A stretch of DNA of 64,000 nucleotides from Pseudomonas sp. R28(2017) (lineage in GTDB: Bacteria; Pseudomonadota; Gammaproteobacteria; Pseudomonadales; Pseudomonadaceae), in contig NZ_NEHW01000018.1 of assembly GCF_002112505.1 (NCBI RefSeq), forward strand, positions 1 to 64,000. Reading direction: 5' to 3'. Position numbers and translations under genes: made by a program. This document shows positions 17,713-29,408 of this stretch, one piece after another (position 1 is the stretch's first letter; every line of letters starts with the position of its first letter). The notes below the pieces were generated by a model. That model saw nothing but the letters and a program-made list of their open reading frames with translations, did no database searches and was not told where the DNA came from.

Positions 17713-17932
17713 GGTCGTGCTCCTTGAATCAGTTGAATGACGCCATGATGCGGCAAAAATAGATCGAAAATAAGCGTAAATATCGGCTTGATATTATCAG
17801 CCTAATAGATTGATAGTGGCGATGTGGATTATGCGATTCATCGCCTAATGCACTGATCTGCAAGCATTCGCTGGCGATTTTCGGCGGATGCGGCGAACAT
17901 GGCCCGCTGATCTGATATTCAACGGAGTGACC

Positions 17933-20344
17933 GTGGCCCAAGAGCAACCCCAGGCCCTCGCCGAACTGACCCCGCCCGCCCAGCTGCCCTGGTTTCGCCG
18001 CCTGGCTGCCCGCCTGCTGGGCCGTGGCCTGACCCGCCTGCAGGCGCAACATCGTGAATCCTGGAGCCTTGGCCACGCGCAGGGTTATGAAGCCGGTCGC
18101 CAGGTTTTGGTGATCCGCGATTCACGGCCGGACAGCGCCGCCGTGCCCGGTCAGGACGACAACCTGTTCGACGACTGGCGCCTGCCCCTGACCGCCGAGC
18201 TGAAAAAGCGCTTCAAGGCCGACGTCGCCCAGCGCCTGCCCGCCGAGGCGCAGCCCAGCGCGGCGCAGTGGAAGTTGATCTTCAGTGACACGCCATCCAC
18301 CTGCGTGGTGGCCGGGGCCGGGGCGGGCAAGTCCACCTCGCTGGTGCTGCGCATCCTGCTGCTGCGCCACTACCTGGGCTACGAGCTGGACGCGATGACC
18401 GTGGTCACCTTCACCCGTGAGTCGCGCAAGGACTTCATCAAGCGCCTGGTGCAGGTGTTCGCCCTTTGGCAGCTTGACCTGCAACCGGCCAAGGCGCGCG
18501 AGCTGGTGCGCACCTTCCATTCGCGCATTCTGCCGCTGGTGCGCAGCCTGCCGGGCTTTGGCCAGGTGCGCGCATTCGAGACCCTGGGCAACGAGATGCC
18601 GGCAGGCCGTGAGGCAGAGGCCGACAGCAACCCGTTCGACCTGCGCCTGAACGATGCCCAGCGCCAGCAACTGAACCAGTGCTACAGCCAGTTGCTCGGC
18701 GAAAGCCCGCGCTTTGCCGAGATCGTCGCTACCTTGCGCCGCGAAGCCCTGCAACTCAAACCGCTGGACCCAGACCACCCGGATGTACAGAAGCGCGTGC
18801 AGGTCACCCAGTTGGCCGCCCAGCGTGACGAAGAACTGTGCGACGTGATCGAAGACCTGTGGTTCGCCGCTGGCGCCTGGCCGATCAAGGGTATCGAGCC
18901 CTGCCGCGAAACGGTCCAGATCCGCGGCAGCCGCTTCCATGTGCATGGCCGCCTGGAAGGCCTCGATGCCTGGGTGGTGCTGGGCTTCGACCCGGCGGAA
19001 AGTGCCCAGTATCAGCGGCCCGGCGCCAAGCTGGCGGTGCGTGCCGAGTGGGCGGTCAAGCGCACCTTGTTGCAGGCGTTCTGCGACAAGCCCCTTATCT
19101 GGCTCGACAACTACGCCATGGCCCGGCGCCTGGCCGCCTCACTGGCTGGCGATGCCGTGGCCGGGCCGGGGTTCGAGTACAAGGTCAAGGGCGAACTGGC
19201 CCCGGCGCCGCTGCTCGACGCCTTCGTCGGCGCCGCCAACTTCATCGAGAACCTGGGCCTTGAAGTGAGCCCGGCCGTGGCGGCCATGCGCTTCCCGACC
19301 GGCGATTCCGATGCGCTGTTTTTCGAGGCCTTGGCCCTGTACTGGAAAGCCCTTGAGGCGCACCTGCTCGACCAGTCGCCACCGGTGATGAGCTACAACC
19401 GCATGTTCGCCCTGTTCGGCGAGAACAATGCGGAAAACCTGCAGCTGCTGCCCGACCCGCTGCTCAGGCCGCTGGCGCACCTTATGATCGACGAGTTCCA
19501 GGACGTCTCGCCGCAGATCGTCAGCTGGCTGCGCGCCTGCCTCGCGGAAATCCGCCGCCGTGGCCCGGCCATGCACACCGGGCGCAATGCCCAGCACTCG
19601 TCGCTGATGTGCGTGGGCGATGACTGGCAGTCGATCTACGGCTGGCGCGGCAGCTCGCCGAAGTATTTCATGGAGTTCACCAAGGCCTTCCCGTCACCGG
19701 CCAATACGCGGGTGATGCTGGTCGACAACTACCGCTGCCAGCAACTGGTGATCGATGCCGCCGAGCACCTGGTAAGGGGCACCCCGGCCATTACCGGCAA
19801 AAAGGCACGGGCCAGTGGGCCGGCCGCCGAGCTGCCGGGCGCGCCCGTGCGGGTCTTCGACCGTGACGAGGCGGCGTTGGGCGAGACGCTGATCGAGCAT
19901 TACCAGCGCGGCGAGTCGGTGATGATGCTGTACCGCAAGGGCAGCGACAAAGCCCTGATGAACGAGCATCTGCATAGCGTCCTGCACGCCGAAGCCCAGT
20001 TGCCCGCCGAGCAACGACGCCTGCGCCAGCTGACCTACCATAGCGCCAAAGGCTTGCAGGCCGATGCGGTGTTCATGCTTGGCGACTGCCAGTACCTGAC
20101 CAGCTCGCCCTACAAGAACCAGGTGTACCAGCAGGCCGGCCTGGGCAAGGCCGGTGATGCCCAGCCGTTCGACACTGCGCAGAAAGAAGAGGTGCAGCGC
20201 CTGGCCTATGTGGCGGTGACCCGCGCGGTCAGGCACTGCTATTGGCATGTGGAGGCGGCCAACGCTGAAGCGGCTGCAGCGCCGCGTGCGTCCAGCCAGG
20301 TGGATGGGCGGCAGGCCTTCTTTGAAGACCTGCGTGGTCAATAG
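17933..20344 (+). CDS. UvrD/Rep-family (SF1A) DNA helicase
   Basis: About 803 residues, an ATP-dependent 3'-5' helicase. Walker A is AGAGAGKST (Lys133), motif Ia TVVTFTRESRKDF, motif II IDEFQDVSP (Asp520), motif III VGDDWQSIYGWRGS, and motif VI YVAVTRAV near the end. The long N-terminal region before Walker A and the size recall HelD-type helicases, but assignment within SF1A is uncertain. GTG 17933 is chosen because GGAG lies at 17924-17927; an ATG in frame at 17888 has no such site. It ends three bases before the convergent toxin gene. Confidence 0.85.
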   Translation: MAQEQPQALAELTPPAQLPWFRRLAARLLGRGLTRLQAQHRESWSLGHAQGYEAGRQVLVIRDSRPDSAAVPGQDDNLFDDWRLPLTAELKKRFKADVAQRLPAEAQPSAAQWKLIFSDTPSTCVVAGAGAGKSTSLVLRILLLRHYLGYELDAMTVVTFTRESRKDFIKRLVQVFALWQLDLQPAKARELVRTFHSRILPLVRSLPGFGQVRAFETLGNEMPAGREAEADSNPFDLRLNDAQRQQLNQCYSQLLGESPRFAEIVATLRREALQLKPLDPDHPDVQKRVQVTQLAAQRDEELCDVIEDLWFAAGAWPIKGIEPCRETVQIRGSRFHVHGRLEGLDAWVVLGFDPAESAQYQRPGAKLAVRAEWAVKRTLLQAFCDKPLIWLDNYAMARRLAASLAGDAVAGPGFEYKVKGELAPAPLLDAFVGAANFIENLGLEVSPAVAAMRFPTGDSDALFFEALALYWKALEAHLLDQSPPVMSYNRMFALFGENNAENLQLLPDPLLRPLAHLMIDEFQDVSPQIVSWLRACLAEIRRRGPAMHTGRNAQHSSLMCVGDDWQSIYGWRGSSPKYFMEFTKAFPSPANTRVMLVDNYRCQQLVIDAAEHLVRGTPAITGKKARASGPAAELPGAPVRVFDRDEAALGETLIEHYQRGESVMMLYRKGSDKALMNEHLHSVLHAEAQLPAEQRRLRQLTYHSAKGLQADAVFMLGDCQYLTSSPYKNQVYQQAGLGKAGDAQPFDTAQKEEVQRLAYVAVTRAVRHCYWHVEAANAEAAAAPRASSQVDGRQAFFEDLRGQ

Positions 20345-20347
20345 GCT

Positions 20348-23300
20348 TCAGTCCGGGTCGGCGTCAGCGGTCAGCTGCTCGATCAGGGCAGTTTGCTCTT
20401 GCTCGACCCTGGCAGGCGTAAGGTTGTAAGCTGCAAGATAGTGGCCCTCATTGAGGGTGACCGGTTTCAGCCGACCCGAGTCGTCTACCGGAGATTCTGG
20501 CAGTACCTCGCGCAGCAGGTCGATCACCCCGTCGCGTCCTTCAGGTGTCAGGTTGCTGTCATCTGCGGAGGGGTCCTCCAGCAAGCTTTGCAAATGGCTC
20601 ATCACGTCGACCCAACGATTGCTCAGCGCCTCGAAGCGCTCGGCAAAACGGGTACGCAGGTAGATGCGCCAATCCGGATCGCGTGCGATCCATGCGCGGC
20701 ACCCCGCGCGGTCGTCAACCAGGCTCTGCACGTGCTGCTCTATGTTGAAGTAGGTGGTGGCCGACAGCGGCGGTGCTGCGCCGAACCACTGGGCTGGGCC
20801 GGGTTCCGGGAAGTCGAGAAAGTCTGCGAGCTCTTCACGAAGGCTCAGGCGGATTTCCTCGAGGTCGGCATCGTCACGCATCACCAGGTCGGGGGCGATA
20901 TCATCCAGGTGGGCCAGGTGCGGCAATTGCAATACCGAGATATCTGCGTGCGGCTCGCGCTCCAGCACTTGCCTGAGCTGGGCGCGGCTGGCTTCTCGGC
21001 CTTCATGGATGGCGCGCGCGCAGGCATTCACATTTTCGCGGGCGTACAGCCGGCTCATGGCCTGGAACATGCTCTGGGGGTTACGATTGGTCACCAGCTC
21101 CATGTGAGTATCGACCAGCACCCGAACACTGCTCAAGGCGTCCGCCAACGTGTTGCCTTCTGCGAACTCGAAGCGGCCAGCAACGGTTTCCAGGCGTTGC
21201 CACATATGGCTCGGAAGGTCCGGGTTGCCGAGGGTGGCCGCCCGGGTGCGGTTTTCGCTGACCTGTTCTAGCAGGGGCCAAACATCGACGTCTATCCCCC
21301 TTGCGTGAATGTCGGCAACGCGGATCATCAGGCCTTCCAGCAGCGGGTGTCCGTCATTGTCAAACAGCTGCTGCCAGCGTGCCCGGCGTGCCTGGTTGGC
21401 GCCGAGTAGCCAGCGGTTGGCTTCAATTTGCACACCCCGTTCTGCGAGCTGCTGGGCAGTGGCGTCAGCCAGATCGTTTTGCCGGAAACGCCAGCGAGTG
21501 GGCTCCTGGGCGGTGCGTAGTGCGGCAACGAAGGGACTCTGCAGTACGCGCTGCAGATCCGGCATTTCGGTCAAGCCATTGCCGTTCAGTTCCAGCGTGC
21601 GTAAACCCGGTGCCGGTCGTTCCATCAGCGCTGTCAATCCGCCTGGCCAGACGCTCAGGTCGCAATCGTTGAGGTTCAGTGTGGCCAGATGCGCCAGGTG
21701 TTCCAGGCCTGACAGGCTGCGAATCGGGTTTCCGTGCAGACCGAGCGACTGCAGGTGGGGCATTGAGGCAAGCGAATCGCCCTTGGTGATCGCCAGCTCC
21801 GTCAGCCCATTGTTGCTCAGGTCGAGCGCGCGCAGGTTGGGGGCGCTGGCCAGGGCCGCGAGCAGCGAAGGCACTTGTAATCGGGGGTTGCCAGACACAC
21901 TCAGATGGCGCAGGTTCGGAAAGCTCTGCAGGAAGTCTGCCGGTATTTGTTCAAGCCCGATCGCATCAATATCCAGGCGGACGATGTGATCCATCCTTGC
22001 TGGCAGGGAGGGCAGGATTTCGATGTGCATGGATTCGAGGGTAAAGCGCTCGGAGAAGTCCCGGCGCCAGACGCGGTTGATCAGTTCTCGCATGCGTGCA
22101 CGTGATGTCTTTTGCTCGGGGGTGCCGGCTACCACCCACGTACGTAGATGGTCATCCAGATTCAGCTGTTCCCGTTCCAGGGCAGTGATCTGTTCACCTG
22201 CGTTGCCGCGTTGGCGCAGAGTGATCAGCAAGGCATCGCGCTGGGTGGCGTCGAGCGTCGGGTACAGGCGCTGCAAGCGGCGCTGTTCGATGCCCTGTTG
22301 GCCCAGTCCAGCCCATGCCTTGAGGCTTTTCCAGCCTGCCAGGGGATAGCCGAGGCGACCCTCTGGCAGCCGATGCGGCGCCACGAAACGCGGCTTGATC
22401 GCGCGTTGACCGAGCAGGCGAGCAGCCCGGACGCGGTCGGCAACTATCATTTCTAAACGTTGCGCTGCATTTGAGGTTGGGTGCTGAGCCTGCAGGGCCG
22501 CGTCCAGTTTGAGGCTGTCGGTATTGGCCAGCGACGGACGAAGCAGGCCGAGCAAGGCGCGGTCCAGTTGCACAGCGGCTTGCTGCAGACGCGCCTGTTC
22601 GGCGATGCGCAGCGGTACGCGCGATAGCGTCAGGCGCTCCCGCTCTTCGGGGCTGGCCAGGCTGACGATCTCTTGCAGTACTCTGTCGGGCAAGCGCGGG
22701 AACTGTCTGCCCAATGCGGTCTGGGCAGGATCGAGAGGTTGGCGGTTGCTCGCCACCAAGCTGTCGAAGATCGCTGCGCGCTTGCCCTGCAACTGGTCAC
22801 CGAGCTTGCCGGCCAGCGCTTTTGCCTGTTGCGCCCTTGGCGTGTCGGCCAGCAGGGCGCGCAGGGAATCGTCACTCAGCTGGCGCGTGACTGCCTGGCA
22901 CAATTCGCCGCTCTCCAGGTCGTTCAGGGTGATCTCGATCTCCACCTGGCCGGGGGCCCACGGTGCGCCCAGGCGCGCATGGTTGCCAAAAGGCTCCGGG
23001 CCCTCGAATACCTTGAGCACGTGATTGTCCGGCCAGCCCGGCAATTGCAGCAGCTCCGGCAATGCATAGTGCTTGTAAGCGACCAAAGGCTTGCTCTGGC
23101 GGACGCGTTCGGCAATCTGGTCTGCCTCGTGGTCCTGGGTCAGGCGCTGTAAGGCATCCAACAACCGCGCCTGAGCTGGCTCGCTGGTCAGGTGCACCCG
23201 ACGCAAGGTGGCGATGTCGATGCCGGTGCAGCGCAAGGCGCCAGTGAGTTCGGTATCCTCAAGTGCGCTGGCCAACGGCGTCAGTCGGCGCAGGAGCTGT

Positions 23301-25087
23301 GCATCATTCCAGTCATGGGGCTGCTCGTGGGCCAGGCGCCAGGCTCCCTGGCCGTTGCCGTGCAGCTGCGGGGAATAGGCCGTCGGGTCGCTGGGGTGAC
23401 GGGCATGCCACTGTCCCGTGCGCTCCTCAAAAACCTCGAGAAGCTGGTTATCAAGTTGCACATAGGTCTTGCCGTCGCAGTGGAAGAGACCTTGGTCATC
23501 AGGCAGCACGGACTCGGGTAAGGGCATGTCGCTGAAGTAGCCGGCCATGTCGGGGTTCCAAAGTACCTCCTTGCCTTCTTTCCAGACGCTTTCCAGCGCG
23601 TCGACGAACCCCGATGCCTTGAGCGCCTTGCTGGCACCAGCGAAACCAGCCGTCACCACAGCATTGATGGCCAACGACTCGAGTTGCTGCAGCGCCTCGT
23701 GGGTGTCGCCTTCTTGCCACGCCTCGAAACCGGTGAATACCGAGTCCATCAAATCGTAGGCAAACACCCCGAGCATCACCGCATCCAGCCCAGGGACGAA
23801 GAAAGCAGCGACATTTAGCAGGTTCATGCCTGCGTCCAGCCATTGCTGCAGCCGCGCCTTGCGGGCCTTGGCGTCGGCATCGGCGGTGGGCACTGCGATG
23901 GCGCGGGCATCTGCCTTGAGGCGGCGCTTGTGGTTGTGGAACAGCACTGGCCAGATGGGCAAGACCAGGCGGGTTCGGTTGAAACGCAGCTCGGGCTTTT
24001 GGCGCAGTTTACGTACCCCGTCGCGGGTTTCGAACAAGGCGTCATCGAGCTTGCGGCCGAGTTCGGCCTGGTTGTCCTTGTCTGCGAAACCGACCAGATG
24101 CTGGCGGAAGGTGGTTTGCAGCAAGCGCTGGCGCAGGTGAGCACGGGCTTCTCTCGATGAAGCAAACTCCCTCACCGAGTGCTCGCTGTCCTGGGGGATA
24201 TAGAGAATGCAAGGGTTGATCTGGCTGGCCTCATCCGGGCCGATCAGCAGAACATCATGGATCGGGATGTCGAACAGGCTGAAGCGCCAGCAGTGCAGTG
24301 TGTGCTCACCGTAGCGTGGCGTGCTGGTGCCGTCGCACAGTTGAGCCAGGGCATCGCGGCCTTTGCTCGACAGCAGGTCTTTGAGTGCAGCGATCTCTGC
24401 TTCGGTGTTCAGCGCCTGTCGGCTTGCGTCTATCCACAGCTGTTGGATCGTCGCCTGTGCCGGGCCGTCATAAATACTCTGCAGGTGTTCCTGATACTGG
24501 CGGCCCAGGTCCAGATCACGGCAAAGGTCGACGAACGCTTGAAGTTCGAGGTCGGGCAGCGATGCGTCGTTGTTCGGGCCAACGGTCAGGGCGTCGAACG
24601 GGCCCAGGTCGTCTGGCCCCTGAAAATTGTGCAGTGCGGCCTCCAGTAATGAGCGCCTCTGTGCCGGCCCATCAGGGCGTTTGATCAGTTCAGGCTCGTT
24701 GCCGAAATCCAGGCCAGGGGGATTTTTCTGCGTGGTATAGACCTTGAACGGCTGGTGCAGGTATTGGGCTTTTTCGACGTCGATAGCCCGAGCCAGCCGG
24801 CGCTCCAGCAAAGGCTTGCAGAACTCGCCGATCTGCCTGAGGTCCTTGAGCGCTGTTCGCAGCGCCTTGAATTGCGTATCGCGCAACGCGATGAGCTGGC
24901 GTACTTGCGCCTGATCTTCAGCGCTGGCGGCGGCAAACCAGGCATGGGGCGAGCCGTTTTCGTCAAGGTAGTCCTTGCGTACGCCCTGCACGATGCGGCT
25001 GATGTGTTCGGGATGCAGGGTCCGGGCCCAGGCGGGCAGGGTGCGGACAATCTGGGCCTGGTGATAGGGCACGCTAGTGCTGTTCAT
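20348..25087 (-). CDS. Giant dermonecrotic-toxin-domain / leucine-rich-repeat protein
   Basis: 1579 residues. The N-terminal ~600 resemble the dermonecrotic toxin N-terminal domain (DUF6543) of large Pseudomonas proteins. A hydrophobic stretch near residues 420-455 (NVAAFFVPGLDAVMLGVFAY) may be translocation helices. Around residues 1050-1190 are about five leucine-rich repeats (LRALDLSNNGLTELA, LQSLGLHGNPIRSLSGL). The C-terminal ~350 are helical, where relatives often carry a NEL ubiquitin-ligase domain. I find no C-x-D catalytic motif there; the Cys are in NACARAI and AGCRAWI. ATG 25087 has GGAG upstream; the frame is open 135 codons further but that part is low-complexity. No signal peptide and no obvious immunity partner. 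Probably an effector or toxin; target unknown. Confidence 0.8.
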   Translation of the reverse strand: MNSTSVPYHQAQIVRTLPAWARTLHPEHISRIVQGVRKDYLDENGSPHAWFAAASAEDQAQVRQLIALRDTQFKALRTALKDLRQIGEFCKPLLERRLARAIDVEKAQYLHQPFKVYTTQKNPPGLDFGNEPELIKRPDGPAQRRSLLEAALHNFQGPDDLGPFDALTVGPNNDASLPDLELQAFVDLCRDLDLGRQYQEHLQSIYDGPAQATIQQLWIDASRQALNTEAEIAALKDLLSSKGRDALAQLCDGTSTPRYGEHTLHCWRFSLFDIPIHDVLLIGPDEASQINPCILYIPQDSEHSVREFASSREARAHLRQRLLQTTFRQHLVGFADKDNQAELGRKLDDALFETRDGVRKLRQKPELRFNRTRLVLPIWPVLFHNHKRRLKADARAIAVPTADADAKARKARLQQWLDAGMNLLNVAAFFVPGLDAVMLGVFAYDLMDSVFTGFEAWQEGDTHEALQQLESLAINAVVTAGFAGASKALKASGFVDALESVWKEGKEVLWNPDMAGYFSDMPLPESVLPDDQGLFHCDGKTYVQLDNQLLEVFEERTGQWHARHPSDPTAYSPQLHGNGQGAWRLAHEQPHDWNDAQLLRRLTPLASALEDTELTGALRCTGIDIATLRRVHLTSEPAQARLLDALQRLTQDHEADQIAERVRQSKPLVAYKHYALPELLQLPGWPDNHVLKVFEGPEPFGNHARLGAPWAPGQVEIEITLNDLESGELCQAVTRQLSDDSLRALLADTPRAQQAKALAGKLGDQLQGKRAAIFDSLVASNRQPLDPAQTALGRQFPRLPDRVLQEIVSLASPEERERLTLSRVPLRIAEQARLQQAAVQLDRALLGLLRPSLANTDSLKLDAALQAQHPTSNAAQRLEMIVADRVRAARLLGQRAIKPRFVAPHRLPEGRLGYPLAGWKSLKAWAGLGQQGIEQRRLQRLYPTLDATQRDALLITLRQRGNAGEQITALEREQLNLDDHLRTWVVAGTPEQKTSRARMRELINRVWRRDFSERFTLESMHIEILPSLPARMDHIVRLDIDAIGLEQIPADFLQSFPNLRHLSVSGNPRLQVPSLLAALASAPNLRALDLSNNGLTELAITKGDSLASMPHLQSLGLHGNPIRSLSGLEHLAHLATLNLNDCDLSVWPGGLTALMERPAPGLRTLELNGNGLTEMPDLQRVLQSPFVAALRTAQEPTRWRFRQNDLADATAQQLAERGVQIEANRWLLGANQARRARWQQLFDNDGHPLLEGLMIRVADIHARGIDVDVWPLLEQVSENRTRAATLGNPDLPSHMWQRLETVAGRFEFAEGNTLADALSSVRVLVDTHMELVTNRNPQSMFQAMSRLYARENVNACARAIHEGREASRAQLRQVLEREPHADISVLQLPHLAHLDDIAPDLVMRDDADLEEIRLSLREELADFLDFPEPGPAQWFGAAPPLSATTYFNIEQHVQSLVDDRAGCRAWIARDPDWRIYLRTRFAERFEALSNRWVDVMSHLQSLLEDPSADDSNLTPEGRDGVIDLLREVLPESPVDDSGRLKPVTLNEGHYLAAYNLTPARVEQEQTALIEQLTADADPD

Positions 25088-25341
25088 GCGGGATGCTCCG
25101 TGGTCGAAGGAGGCATCAGTCGACCGGTTTCGCCTGGCGCTTTGGTGGTACTTAGTTGCATGCGCAGGTCGGTCCTGTGCACGCGAGGGTCGGTAAGGGA
25201 GCAGCGTGGACGGGGTGACTGGGGGATGGTGGAGTACGGCATGGCGTGGGCATGCCGTGTGGGTGACGCCGGCGCACGGGGAGTGGGCCGGCGCCACGTG
25301 ATGCCTGGCCATGGGCCGGCACTCTGTCAGGGAGAACTTCG

Positions 25342-26268
25342 ATGCATTCGCTGTGCAGTCCCAAAGATCACCTGCTGGACCTCGACGGTATTGAAATAGC
25401 GGTACGCACCTGGGGACCGGAAGATGGCATTCCGGTGCTGGCCGTGCATGGCTGGCTGGATAACGCCGCTTCGTTCGAGCGCCTGGGGCCATTGCTGGAG
25501 GGCTGCTTCGTGGTAGCCCCCGATCTGGTCGGCCACGGCCGTTCCGACCACCGCCGCCACGACAGCGGCTACTACCTCTGGGAGCATGCCGAGGACATGC
25601 TGGCGGTCACCGATAGCCTGGGCCTGTCGCAGTTCCATGTGCTCGCCCATGGCATGGGGACCGGTATCGCTTCGCTGCTCGCCGCCATGACCAGTGGCAT
25701 CGCCAGCATGATCTTCCTCGATGGCATGGGCGCGCCGTTCACCGTGGCCGAGGATGATCGCGTACAGCACCTGGCACGCGCCTACCGCCTCAAGCGGATG
25801 GTCCAGCGCAGCCAGCTGCAAGGTTTTGCCGAAGCCCCCAACAGCCGGTTCGACAACCTGGAAACCGCGCTCGAGCAACGGCGCAAGCGCCTGGATGGCG
25901 AGCTGGCGGACGATGCTGCGCGGCTGCTGGCGCTGCGCGACCTGCTGCAGCTGGCCGACGGTTATTGCTGGCGCCACGACCCGCGCCTGGTGCTGCCCGA
26001 GCCGATGCCGCTGACCGAACGCGAGGCTTGCGACCTGCTGCGGGAGATCCGTTGCCCGTTGTACCTGATGTTCGGCAGGCAGGGCGCTTTCGCCGGCAAT
26101 GGGTTCGAACAGCGCCAGGCGGCGTTGCCGGGCCACGCCAAGGTGTCCTGGCACCCGGGTGGGCACCATTTCCACCTGGAGGCGCCGGACCGCGCGCTGG
26201 TCGACCAGATCCTGCGCGTCCTCGCCCGGCATGAAGGCGGCCTGCTGCAGCGGCTGGTGAATGAATAG
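25342..26268 (+). CDS. Alpha/beta-hydrolase-fold protein lacking the nucleophile serine
   Basis: 308 residues with a clear alpha/beta hydrolase fold: the oxyanion stretch VLAVHGWLDNAASF, then PDLVGHGRSD. The nucleophile elbow, normally G-x-S-x-G, reads LAHGMGTG, with Gly104 in place of Ser (codon GGC at 25651). The C-terminal His is kept in PGGHHFHLEAP. Without the nucleophile, ordinary hydrolysis is unlikely; it could be a binding protein, a cofactor-free lyase or oxygenase, or an inactive form. GGGAG lies upstream of ATG 25342. It precedes a VOC gene by 76 bases and a second, intact hydrolase. Confidence 0.82.
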   Translation: MHSLCSPKDHLLDLDGIEIAVRTWGPEDGIPVLAVHGWLDNAASFERLGPLLEGCFVVAPDLVGHGRSDHRRHDSGYYLWEHAEDMLAVTDSLGLSQFHVLAHGMGTGIASLLAAMTSGIASMIFLDGMGAPFTVAEDDRVQHLARAYRLKRMVQRSQLQGFAEAPNSRFDNLETALEQRRKRLDGELADDAARLLALRDLLQLADGYCWRHDPRLVLPEPMPLTEREACDLLREIRCPLYLMFGRQGAFAGNGFEQRQAALPGHAKVSWHPGGHHFHLEAPDRALVDQILRVLARHEGGLLQRLVNE

Positions 26269-26344
26269 CGGGTGATGGCCAGCGGGCCAGGTCCTGGGCT
26301 ATGGTGGCGAACGCCATCGGGCAATCGCCACAAGGAGACCTGGC

Positions 26345-26764
26345 ATGCGGCCGTTCGCCATCAAGCACATCGACCACCTGGTTCTGCGGGTCAGCGACTT
26401 GCCGCGCAGCGTGGCCTTCTACCGCGACCTGCTGGGTTGCACCGTCAGCCGTGAGCGCCCCGACCTGGGCATGGTCCACCTGGCGACCGGCACGGCGATG
26501 ATCGACCTGGTGACGCTCGACGGCCCGCTTGGCCGGCCGGGTGGTGCGGCGCCGGGGGCGCAAGGGCGCAACCTGCACCACTTCTGCCTGCGCATCGAAC
26601 CGTTCGACGAACAGGCGCTGACGGATTACCTGCAAGCGGCCGGGGTAGCGGTTGAGCCGGCAGAAAAACGTTATGGCGCCGAAGGCGAAGGACTGTCGCT
26701 GTACTGCTTCGACCCCGACGGCAACCAGGTCGAACTCAAGGGCCCGGTCGAGGCGCAGGCATGA
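26345..26764 (+). CDS. VOC-family metalloprotein (glyoxalase/dioxygenase fold)
   Basis: A 139-residue single VOC unit with two beta-alpha-beta-beta-beta modules. The start IDHLVLRVSDLPRSVAFYRDLLG and the end CFDPDGNQVELKGP are typical. Metal ligands are likely His10 in the first strand, a middle His in NLHHFCLRI, and the Glu of QVELKG. The reaction is unknown: glyoxalase I, ring-cleaving dioxygenase and resistance proteins share this fold. Its stop overlaps the next hydrolase gene by four bases (ATGA), implying a joint function. Confidence 0.87.
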   Translation: MRPFAIKHIDHLVLRVSDLPRSVAFYRDLLGCTVSRERPDLGMVHLATGTAMIDLVTLDGPLGRPGGAAPGAQGRNLHHFCLRIEPFDEQALTDYLQAAGVAVEPAEKRYGAEGEGLSLYCFDPDGNQVELKGPVEAQA

Positions 26765-27540
26765 CGCAGGTCGAGGTAGTCGAGCACTGGATCGATACGC
26801 CTGGCGGCACGCTGTTCGCCCAGGACTGGCGACCACAGAACCCAACCGGCGTGCCGATCATACTGCTGCATGATTCGCTGGGCTGCGTTGCCTTGTGGCG
26901 TGACTTCCCCGAACAGCTGGCCGTGGCGACCGGGCACCGGGTGATTGCCTATGATCGGCTGGGCTTTGGCCGCTCCGCTGCGCACCCGGGCCGTTTGCAA
27001 CGAGACTTTGTCGAGGCCGAGGCGCAGCAGGGCTTCGCGGCATTGCGCCGGCAGCTGGCGATCGGTGATTTCATCGTCTTTGGTCACAGCGTTGGTGGCG
27101 GCATGGCCGTGGGCTGCGCCGCAGCCCACGGCATCCATTGTCGGGGCCTGATCATCGAGTCGGCCCAGGCCTTTGTCGAAGACCTGACCTTGCAGGGGAT
27201 TGGCGATGCGGACCGGCAGTTCGCCGCGCCGGGGCAGCTGCAGCGCCTGGCGCGTTACCACGGCGACAAGGCCGAATGGGTGTTGCGCGCCTGGGTGGAC
27301 ACCTGGCTGGACGAAGCCTTTGCCGACTGGAACCTGGATGCGCTGCTGGCGCAGGTGCATTGCCCGCTGCTCAGCCTGCATGGCGAGCAGGACGAATTCG
27401 GTTCACCCGCCCATCCCCGGCGCTTCACCACGTTGGCCGCAGGACCGAGCGTGATGCACCTGCTGCCGGGCTGCGGGCATGTCCCGCACCGGGAACAGGC
27501 CGAGGTCGTGCTGGCCGAGGTGCAGCGGTTTCTGGGGTGA
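26761..27540 (+). CDS. Alpha/beta hydrolase with intact catalytic site
   Basis: A 259-residue alpha/beta hydrolase. Motifs in order: IILLHDSLGCVALW for the oxyanion region, YDRLGFGRS, the nucleophile elbow FGHSVGGG (Ser110), an acid in HGEQDEFGSP, and His in GCGHVPHRE. It is like many bacterial esterases and C-C hydrolases; substrate unknown. Coupled to the VOC gene, it could act after a ring-cleaving or isomerising step. Confidence 0.87.
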   Translation: MTQVEVVEHWIDTPGGTLFAQDWRPQNPTGVPIILLHDSLGCVALWRDFPEQLAVATGHRVIAYDRLGFGRSAAHPGRLQRDFVEAEAQQGFAALRRQLAIGDFIVFGHSVGGGMAVGCAAAHGIHCRGLIIESAQAFVEDLTLQGIGDADRQFAAPGQLQRLARYHGDKAEWVLRAWVDTWLDEAFADWNLDALLAQVHCPLLSLHGEQDEFGSPAHPRRFTTLAAGPSVMHLLPGCGHVPHREQAEVVLAEVQRFLG

Positions 27541-27729
27541 TGGCATACGGCGATGCTGGCAAGTGGATATTGCGGCAAAGCCGATTATGCTTCAGTTACC
27601 TTGCTGCGATTCGAGGCGGCTCGCCTCGTCGTGCTTCGCGCAACCAATGCTAGCCCTAGGGCCTGGGTGCGACGGTGAAATGGGTGTGAAGTACTCCGGC
27701 CTTCGACAACGACAAGACGGAGGCACCCC

Positions 27730-29403
<1,674 letters not shown>

Positions 29404-29408
29404 GCAGG

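Noticed and set aside
20348..21300. NEL E3 ligase call for the end of the giant protein
   Set aside because: The region looks similar in helical content, but the C-x-D catalytic motif could not be found by eye.
25088..25492. 135-codon N-terminal extension of the giant toxin gene
   Set aside because: Pro/His/Arg/Ser-rich, overlaps the start of the divergent hydrolase gene, and ATG 25087 has a ribosome site.
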